Position numbers and translations under genes: made by a program. This document shows, piece by piece, positions 56,789-64,000 of a stretch of 64,000 nucleotides of DNA. Every line of letters starts with the position of its first letter. Within the stretch, counting starts at the first letter, position 1. The DNA comes from Aphelenchoides besseyi (taxonomy: Eukaryota > Nematoda > Chromadorea > Rhabditida > Aphelenchoididae), in NCBI GenBank assembly GCA_024699855.1, contig JAMPIQ010000001.1:9114001-9178000 (forward strand), given 5' to 3'. Below the pieces are notes generated by a model. The model did no database searches, was not told the origin of the DNA, and worked only from the letters and a program-made list of their open reading frames with translations.

Positions 56789-57292
56789 TCAATAATTCGA
56801 ATGGTTTATTCGTTGAGTAAAAGTAGGAAATCCGGAATCCGATTCCTTTGGAGTCGATTTGTTGGGCAATGGTTGAACGCAAACTCTGTCCAGATTTGCG
56901 TCGTAGTAAAGAGCGGAACACGGTTGGCACGAATTCGCAAAACAATTGACTGCTGATTGGCATGATGCTTTAAAGTCAAAACAGGGGTTCTTAGAGCATT
57001 TTTTGTTGATGTAATTGATTGTGTCTTCAAAACCTATCTATACAATCTACCAGTCTCGAACTCACCAATACAACTCGTTGCGTTTGGCAGACATTTCCAG
57101 TCTCCTTCGTGATTTCTGATCGGACGTTCGTATTCCGCACACTAAGCTGCCTACAGTTTATCTCTGCAGTCGATAGCAACTCACGTTTGGTCCCGCAAAT
57201 GTTCCTGTCGAATACTCAGTTTTGTTCATTGGTTTAGAGTGTGTGACGAGCAAAATTGCAAAGAAGAACATTGAGACCTCGGGAACCACCAT
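56789..57292 (-). CDS. secreted cysteine-rich protein, family member 1
   Basis: Three exons (57185-57292, 57066-57141, 56789-57024) give 139 aa. The signal peptide includes MFFFAILLVTHS. Exon 2 (76 nt) encodes CAEYERPIRNHEGDWKC and LPNATSC, nearly the same as the 76-nt exon of the gene at 58788-59518 (CGRYERPIRNNNGQTKC). Exon 3 carries more cysteines in CSKNPCFDFKASCQ, CFANSC and QPCSALYYDANLDRVC. This defines a small local family of secreted cysteine-rich proteins with a C-x-x-Y-E-R-P-I-R-N module. The family is unknown to me. A toxin-like, protease-inhibitor or defence role would be a guess. Confidence 0.7.
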
Positions 57293-58047
57293 TTTTGAAC
57301 AATCAGCAAATGACAAGTGATGCGAATTCTTTAAAACAAAAGTTCACGTTTGAAGTTAAACTGAATTTCGAGAGTCGCGGCAAACTTGTTTACTGTCGAG
57401 TTAAATACTGAAGGTTTCGCAACCAGTTGACTCAACAGCACGCACATCGATGAACGAACATACTCGTGTTCGTAAAACGACAAGGTCGTGTTCTTTTAAT
57501 CCTGAACACCGATCGTTTTGTTTCTGACTTTCAATTGTTACGGAAATTGCAAACAAACTCTCGACTACTTCATCAAAGAATTCTAAATACACCTCGACTT
57601 TACGACCCTCGTTACTGTCAATTCGGACTCCCGCAACTCGCTTACCAAGTTGACAGGAGAATAACGTCCGCAGTCACAAACAAATTGAATTTCTGACTCC
57701 AAGACAACCAAAGGACTAGTTGTCTTAAGTGTGTGACGACATTTCGAACTTTCAAATTGCTTTCTCCCAAACCTCTATTTTAAGGTTTAGAATCAGTGCA
57801 TGGAACATAAAGAATGAACTGTTTATTTTCAGGATTCTGCATCATATAGCAATTGAAATCTCCCTCTTGTCTGTAGTTCAGTTCTCAATGGCAAACTTGA
57901 CTCCAGTCGCTGAAATGATTTCCAATAAGCTTGTTGGCAGACAACTTCAATCGTCAAAGAATTCCAAATGGCGCTTTTGGTTTTCATCTGAACGATGCCC
58001 AACAATTGAGTTCTTCGATTACGATTGAACTTGCTTGCCAACAATAC
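57293..58047. other. intergenic, no gene recognised
   Basis: About 0.75 kb. No signal peptide or cysteine module could be found on either strand, so nothing beyond flanking regulatory DNA is claimed. Confidence 0.4.
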
Positions 58048-58319
58048 CTGTCGTAGTAGACCGGACGAAACCAAGTCATTGGTGTCTGAAATCATGTCCG
58101 GTTTGACTTCTGTTTGGATTCCAACTTACTGCGTCACGCGTTTTCGTTCGGCACACATCGCCATTGATCGTGCGAATTGCGGACGCGGTTGTAATACTTC
58201 GAACACTAAAACAAGAAACAACTCTAGTATTCGTAGTTTGGTCAACTTACATGATCGCCATTGCTTTGAGCCAAAACGACCACAAATGCAACGCACAGGA
58301 ACAAGAGAACAGATTTCAT
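58048..58319 (-). pseudogene. degenerate cysteine-rich family member with in-frame TGA
   Basis: Exons 58251-58319, 58130-58205 and 58048-58085 can be joined. The signal peptide is intact (SVLLFLCVAFVVVLAQS). Exon 2 is again 76 nt and encodes CSKYYNRVRNSHDQWRC and VPNENA, followed by TGA (58134-58136) exactly where the paralogues have Cys (EDAC, GSC). After the TGA the frame continues as R-NTNDLVSSGLLRQ, resembling G-TRDDTRACCLR of the paralogue, but the downstream cysteine module is lost. It is best read as a decaying copy; a short truncated product is possible. The TGA is unlikely to be a selenocysteine codon. Confidence 0.5.
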
Positions 58320-58787
58320 TTTGCGAATCAACTGAAAGCTTCACATTTCGATTAACCGTATAGCTCGTATTTATAGTGACAATCGAATAAACACAACAAA
58401 TTGCGGAGCAAGTTTGGAGGACATGGACGATAAAACGGCTGAACAGTTTTCGATCACGCCACACTTGTTCGTGACTCAAATGACCTTCGAACAACTTGTT
58501 TCCATTTTGACGATCTCAATTGAGTGATTCAAAGAAGGGACACGTTTTTAGTTTGTGATTTCTCGCGGAGATCATTCGACAAATGAAAAGCAAAAACAAA
58601 AGATCGCCAACCGTTTGGCACATTGCAGGTCGAGGAAAATACCGTATGTCAAATCATTCTTTAATTCTGATGGTAATCTTGAGTTCTTTACTGACCTTCT
58701 TGCTATTCGTTCGGTTGGCAAGCAAATTGCGTAGTTGAGTTTATTTGACGACAGTTTTCACAACCAATTCATTGAAACTCGAAGGAT

Positions 58788-59518
58788 TCAATTGCGACAA
58801 GTGCAAACTTCATCCCAATTACGATCGTAGAATCGAGGTAAACACTCATTGCACGCGTCTTTAATGCATTGGGCGGCATCACGGCACACATTTCGAAAAT
58901 TATCACATGGTGATCGAAGACAACAGGCGCGAGTATCGTCGCGAGTGCCTGAAATCAAGCACTTAATCACGAACCTACTTCTCAAAACTCATCTCGGCAA
59001 CTTCCCGGATTGGAGACACATTTAGTTTGACCGTTGTTGTTGCGAATTGGCCGTTCGTATCGTCCACACTGAAATACAACAACTTGTTTTCTGGTATCTT
59101 GAGAAAACTTACGGTGTTCACGTTCTCACAAATTCGATTAAGCTGCTGATCGAGGAAAATGGCAGCACACGGATCGCAAGGTCTAATTGATCTCGATTAA
59201 CAGAACTCGATGAAACACTCACTCCGAAAAGCAGATTGCTGCTCGTGGACAATTTCGTTGAAAATTCGAACACGGGTTGTTGCAACGGGAGTTAACTTGA
59301 AAGTCGGAAGTTCCACGACACGCGTCTTCGTTCGGAATACAACGATCTTGATTTTGAGAGTTTGTAACCGGACGCCAAAATCTCGGGCACTGATTGTTGT
59401 TGTTGTTCGATGGCCGACTCAACGATTGGATTGTCGGTTGATAGGAGTTTTGGGATCCTTGTTGTTGCTGGGCAGAAACAAAAACGAACACCGCGAATAT
59501 AAGACAAAAGATCTGCAT
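58788..59518 (-). CDS. secreted cysteine-rich protein, family member 2
   Basis: Four exons (59223-59518, 59113-59182, 58993-59068, 58788-58948) give 200 aa. The signal peptide (IFCLIFAVFVFVSA) is followed by a Gln/Ser/Asn-rich stretch. Two copies of the module follow: CPRFWRPVTNSQNQDRC with IPNEDACRGT, then CGRYERPIRNNNGQTKC with VSNPGSCRGTRDD. Each is followed by a six-or-more cysteine segment (CNNPCSNFQRNC..., CLRSPCDNFRNVC...CNEC). The donor of the last intron (58949-58992) reads AT rather than GT (ATGAGTTTTG...TTTCAG), although length (44 nt) and position equal the GT intron of member 1. If not spliced there, the protein ends at SCRDEF. It belongs to the same family as 56789-57292. Confidence 0.7.
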
Positions 59519-61348
59519 TTTGATCTACGATGATATCGTAAAAACGAAAGTCGATTTCGATCTTTGTCAGTTTAAATGCTGTTCGCTTGGTCATGACTGT
59601 CTGATGAATGGAGGCAAGACGTGAATCTTTGTGTCTGCAGATTTCAAAACTTGATGAGTAAGCAGTCGAAACTTTTTGACCTCTAATACGCAAATTTGAG
59701 TGCACGTATTGATTGTGTCTTCATATTACTTGTCTGAGGTGATAACACCTCTTTTTTATGGCGTAATCGAGAGTTCTCAGCAAAAAAGCAATAGCTGCGA
59801 TTGATAAGTCGACACGAAGTTCCGTATTCTGTCGATTTCTGAGAGCCAAAGGCATTAAAAAGAACGGAAATCGATGTTTTAGTGATCAATTTCTTTGACT
59901 TGAGAGCTTTGAGTGCAAAGGAAAATGCCAATCTTCATCAGCCAATACACAATACCTATCATCCCAACTGAATTACGTGAACAACTCAAACTCGACTTTT
60001 AAAGTACACGAGTATATCCGGCCTTTGAATTAATGTTTATTTTCATAGCAATGGTGTTTAAGACGATCACTTGGAAAAGGGAAATATCCCCGTGTGTTTG
60101 TTGTTACGGCGTTCAAGTAATTTTGTTCCCGACTGTGTTGGTGTAAGCCAATCGGATTGTCTCTCCGGTAGTTGACTGTTTCAGATCGATGTAAATCGCA
60201 TCTTTCTAGCGAACAGCGATCTCAACTTTTCTTTCCAATTTACACTCTAGATCTTCGAGAACACTCATCCGTTTGTTATCGTAGTCTTGATCGTAGATAG
60301 TTTAGATTGCAACCAAACTTGTTGCCAAAAACTTCGGTTTCTGCATCGTTCAACTCTGCGGGACAATGATCGTCATTTCTTCTCCGCAGTTTGTTCAGTT
60401 TACGCGCTTTAATGCGTAAGTTCAAATCGCAGTCTCCTATCGAGTTCGAAGTTGTAAGTCTTGCGAATGTCCTGAACGTTTGCGTACCATTGATTTTAGC
60501 GCCAAATTTTTCAAACCACCTACTGAAATAACCACTAGTTGGCTGCGTTTTTTACACCAAGCGATGAGAAGGCCTGGAAAAGGGAACAGCAGCCGACTTC
60601 AATGGCAAAAAATAAGGGCGCGTTAAAACAAATCGGCGGCTTCTTCGTTGCGTGTGGGAAAGAAAAACGTTCGTACACTTTTGATGTCTGTGCTTTGAGG
60701 AGCTTATGCGTTTGCCGAGTGGTTTCTGAACGGTTACTGTAACTGCACAGTTGCGTAAAATTGAATTGTCTACTCACTGGTTGTTCAAATAGGTTCATTC
60801 TTCGGCTAAGCCTTTCTCTTACACGTTTATTTTATCCAACGAAACGGGCACTTTTCCGTGCAACAATCTTCAAAAGCAATGTTGGTGAATGCTCGAAGAT
60901 CGATGAATCGAATGAAGGATTTTATTTCTCTAAGGCTTGTGGTTTGATTGTTTACCTACGAACCGCAAAAATTTTCGCGCGTTTAACACCTGGCTACTGA
61001 AAAGTACCTTGTTGACGATTCCAAAAAATTTTCTTTTGGAATCAGAAGATTATTTTGTGACTTGTGAGCTGTCGGGTTTTTATTTCGCGTATTTCAGTGA
61101 ACTTTTATTTGATTATAAGGGTACTTGTACCTCAAAATAGGCCAATGATCTTCTTTGCTTAGAAAGTCAATTGACAACGAACTTGGTCCTTTGTATTTGC
61201 CAATCACTTCTATTGTATTCCTGTTCAGTCCAACTATTTGCGCATATTGACTTTTAGTTTTGTCGGTTGTGTCAATCGGTTATTGAACTTTTCATTTGCA
61301 GAAGCAGCATCAGGCTCGAAAGCGAAAACTGCCGTTGACTGACTCATC
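59519..61348. other. long intergenic region
   Basis: About 1.8 kb between divergent genes. I found no signal peptide, conserved domain, tRNA-like box pair or paired splice sites that hold up. Open stretches near 60539-60742 and 60761-61000 have no similarity. The right end should contain the Argonaute promoter. Confidence 0.35.
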
Positions 61349-64000
61349 ATGTCGGGCTCTGGAAACGCGGCGTCCAACGTGAACAATCCGCAGGTTCTCA
61401 CTGAAAAGAAGAAGGCGCGCAATGAAATTGAGAACCTCATGGCCCAAATGAACGTAAGTCGATTGATTTGTTCTCCGGAATAATCGTCGATGTTTAGCTT
61501 CATGAGGGAGAGATTGCTATCCCAAAACGTAAAGCTCCCGGAACTGCGGGTCGTAAGGTTCCAATCGATACGAACTTCTACCAAGTGAAGTTGGAAGAGA
61601 AGTGGGTATTTCGCTACGATGTCACGGTGACCGGTCGATCGAGACGTGGCAAAGATGTCGATCTAACCAAAAGATCAGAATCGACGTGTGTTTGCCAACA
61701 TTCCAAGTAACTAAACGACTTTATTCGCAATTTAGTGCTGTGATTGCTGAACGTATTGATGTATGTCGAAACGCTTTTCGAGTTGTTTTGCGCTCCTATC
61801 AAGACATCTTCAAGGATACGCTTGTCTACTACGATCTCCAATCTATCCTCTTTACGTTGCAACCAATAGACTTTCCGCCGAATAAAGAGCGAATGGAACT
61901 TATTGTTGAAAACAACGACGATCAACATCAGCAATTACCGGGAAATTTGTCATCAATCACCTTCGAGATCAAACAAGTGAAGGAAAGTGCGCAGAAGTTA
62001 AAATTGGACGATTTGGAGTCGTTGATTGAACCGGACACAATGAAACGTGATCGCTCGGTTCTCAACTTCATTGAGTTGGCTGTCAATCAATACCCGATGT
62101 TCGCGGAGTGAGTTTGTTCAAAAGAAAATTTCACTGACTCAAATCTTACAGACGAGAGTTTTTGACTTTGAAAGGATCGACCGCCTACTTCATGGATGGA
62201 GCAACTCACGGTTTGCCCGAAAAGAATTTAGATCGTGGTGGTTCGAAATACTTGGCTTCTGGAGTCCAAAAGAGCGCAGCACTGATTGAGGGTTTCAAGA
62301 AAAGTAATGAAAACGCTGAGCAACGTGTAATTGGCTTTATGCTCGAGGGTAAACACTGAGGTCAAAAACATCATCCAACTTCATTTTACAGCCAAACACT
62401 CGCCCTTTCATTCGGTTTTGAACCTCTTGGATGCTATCAAGCAACACGATGGAACCGCTTCTTTGTATAATAACTTCATTAAAGGTCGATGTAATGAACC
62501 GGATCTTAAACGAATTAGTCGTTGCTTCACGAAACTCTACTTTAACGTGATTTATCCGGGACAACAACATGCCGCAAAACGCATCGAATTGAAGCGCTTC
62601 GATTCAACCACAGCTCATACGAATTTCATTGAAACGATCAATAAGACTGTGGCTCAATATTTTGAAGACAAGGTTTGTATTCGCTAACAAAAAACAAATT
62701 GACTGTGATTGCTCAGTACGCTCCGTTGCAATATCCGAATGCTCATTTGGTTACTGTCAAGCAAGGAAGCCAATGGAACTTCTATCCACCTGAATTGCTT
62801 CGTGTGGCCGATAATCAGGTAGATTGAACAAACGAATGCAAAAACTTGTGGCTTTAGGTCGTGACTGTCGAACAAATGGATGCACCATCAAAAGCAGCAA
62901 TGATTCGCGTATGTTTACAAGTTGAAAGCTAAGAGTTTGAGACCTGAATTTAGGAATGTGCTATTCGTCCGGATATTATGCGCAATGAAAACGAGAACGC
63001 TGCAATCGCCATTCATCTTCGAGACTCCAAACACTCGGCCGAAGCGGGAATCAAGTTCAGTAAAACAACGTTGGCCGTCAATTCTCGTGTCTTGCCACCG
63101 CCACTTATGCGCTATGCCGATGGATTGGCGAATACTATACACGGTGAAGCTGCTTGGCGCTCAACAAAGTTCATTCAACCGTTTCGAGGATCCAAAAACT
63201 TCAGTTTGTATCAACTGCGCACTGACGATGGTCGTCCGACATTTTCGAAAGCCGAATTGGAAGGATTTGCGTTGGAGATCACCGAACAAAGTCGTCGTCT
63301 AGGAATGGACTTAGGCAAATGCGTAGATAGCGGCACCTATTACGAAGCTCAGGTCGTTGAATGCGTAAAGTACTGCGCAGAAGCACAGATTCCGCTGTGT
63401 CTTTTCGTCTCTCCAGAAAACATCAAACGACAACACGGTGAGCAAATTGAAAAGTCAAACTAATGTAGAAACCTCTTCAGCGGTCATGAAAATGTGCGAG
63501 CACCGCTACAACGTGATTACACAGGACGTGAAGGTAACGTATAGATGTTTACGGACGACGATTATCTTTGTTGAACAACGAGTAATCGTCGACTTATTAA
63601 AACAACTTTTATTTGAAATCGTTTGCTTAGCACATATCTAACAACTATTGCAAAACAATGTAAATTGTCTTCGTATAATCGTCATCCGCAAACGTTCGAA
63701 TCCGCTAATGCGAAGTTTTATTGCAATTTTAGGTCGGTACAGTTAGAAAGATTCTGAATCGTGGCACGGCAACTTTGGAGAACTACGTGGCCAAAACAAA
63801 CATGAAATTGGGCGGACTCAACTACTCGGTCGAAGATCGTAGTCCAGAAACACAAATGGTGTTGGAAAACTCGCTCTTCATCGGAATCAACACCAACCAG
63901 CCCGGATCGAAAAGCGTAAGATCGACGAAAGATGTTCAATCAATATGCACGCTTTTAGGTTGTCGATCGCGTCACTTCGATCAAAAACGAGAAACCGGGA
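61349..64000 (+). CDS. Argonaute protein (worm-type), 3'-truncated by window end
   Basis: Eleven exons are visible (61349-61453, 61498-61685, 61736-62107, 62152-62348, 62392-62672, 62717-62818, 62858-62908, 62954-63437, 63481-63533, 63733-63915, 63959 to the edge), about 686 codons. The N domain is seen in FYQVKLEEKWVFRYDVTVTG and TLVYYDLQSILFTLQPIDF. The linker and PAZ region follow (FHSVLNLLDAIKQHDGTAS, CFTKLYFNVIYPGQ, YPNAHLVTVKQGSQWNFYP). MID is in LCLFVSPENIKRQHG and YNVITQDVK. The PIWI domain begins with TNMKLGGLNYSVED and is cut before the catalytic DEDH residues, so slicer activity cannot be judged. The divergence from ALG/AGO suggests a worm-specific (WAGO-type) Argonaute acting with small RNAs; this is an inference. 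The intron before the PIWI exon (63534-63732) is longer than usual. Confidence 0.85.

Noticed and set aside
57401..57680. Possible further small secreted gene in the 57-58 kb gap
   Set aside because: No signal peptide, no cysteine module and no consistent splice pairs on either strand.
1..64000. CRISPR arrays, bacterial operons, rRNA, spliced-leader RNA and 5S genes
   Set aside because: No spaced direct repeats or recognisable RNA-gene sequences were seen, and the intron-rich genes are eukaryotic.

Overview
The window is nuclear DNA of a nematode. Coding regions are split by many very short introns, mostly 37-48 nt, with GTRAGT-type donors and TTTCAG or TTTTAG acceptors. The gene families also fit a nematode: serpentine chemoreceptors, an FLP-1 type neuropeptide precursor, a worm-type Argonaute, a divergent nuclear hormone receptor, and Lustrin-type cysteine-rich secreted proteins. 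I cannot name the species. All gene models were assembled by hand from reading frame, splice signals and protein-family similarity. Start codons and weak splice sites are the least certain parts.

Layout. 0.7-5.1 kb: a dve-1/SATB-type transcription factor gene, then an Mps1/TTK-like kinase gene, both on +. 5.2-14.0 kb: three related chemoreceptor genes on -, interrupted by an RS-rich protein gene. 15.8-17.3 kb: a tau-tubulin-kinase-like gene. 17.5-18.5 kb: an internally deleted Tc1/mariner-type element. 19.1-21.6 kb: a KDM4/JMJD-2 histone demethylase gene. 21.8-25.4 kb: an ASH/MSP-type protein, a nuclear receptor and a Ly6-type surface protein. 25.9-27.4 kb: a fourth chemoreceptor gene carrying a 292-bp MITE. 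27.9-28.9 kb: a cysteine-rich secreted protein. 29.4-34.1 kb: a 27-exon IFT122/DAF-10 gene, divergent from flp-1 at 34.5 kb. 36.2-39.6 kb: two unassigned genes.

40.1-48.2 kb is a lipid-metabolism block: an acyl-CoA thioesterase and two tandem acyl-CoA oxidases. All three end in PTS1-like tripeptides (SKF, SKI, SKL), so they probably act together in peroxisomal beta-oxidation, which in nematodes also shortens ascaroside side chains. A LIM-domain gene and a doubtful small ORF lie inside the block. 48.7-53.6 kb: a basic protein, a membrane-anchored secreted protein, syntaxin-5 and a TAF13-like histone-fold protein. 53.8-59.5 kb: six small secreted-protein loci on -, in two families, one locus apparently broken. 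61.3 kb to the right edge: the 5' two-thirds of an Argonaute gene, cut by the window end.

Most notable: (i) an Mps1-like checkpoint kinase, a family lost in Caenorhabditis; (ii) five introns whose boundaries are not GT-AG, two of which would put TTTTAT where an AG acceptor belongs; (iii) two DNA transposons, one apparently supplying splice signals inside a receptor gene; (iv) micro-exons of 10, 17 and 19 nt; (v) candidate operons. No rRNA, tRNA or CRISPR array was recognised.
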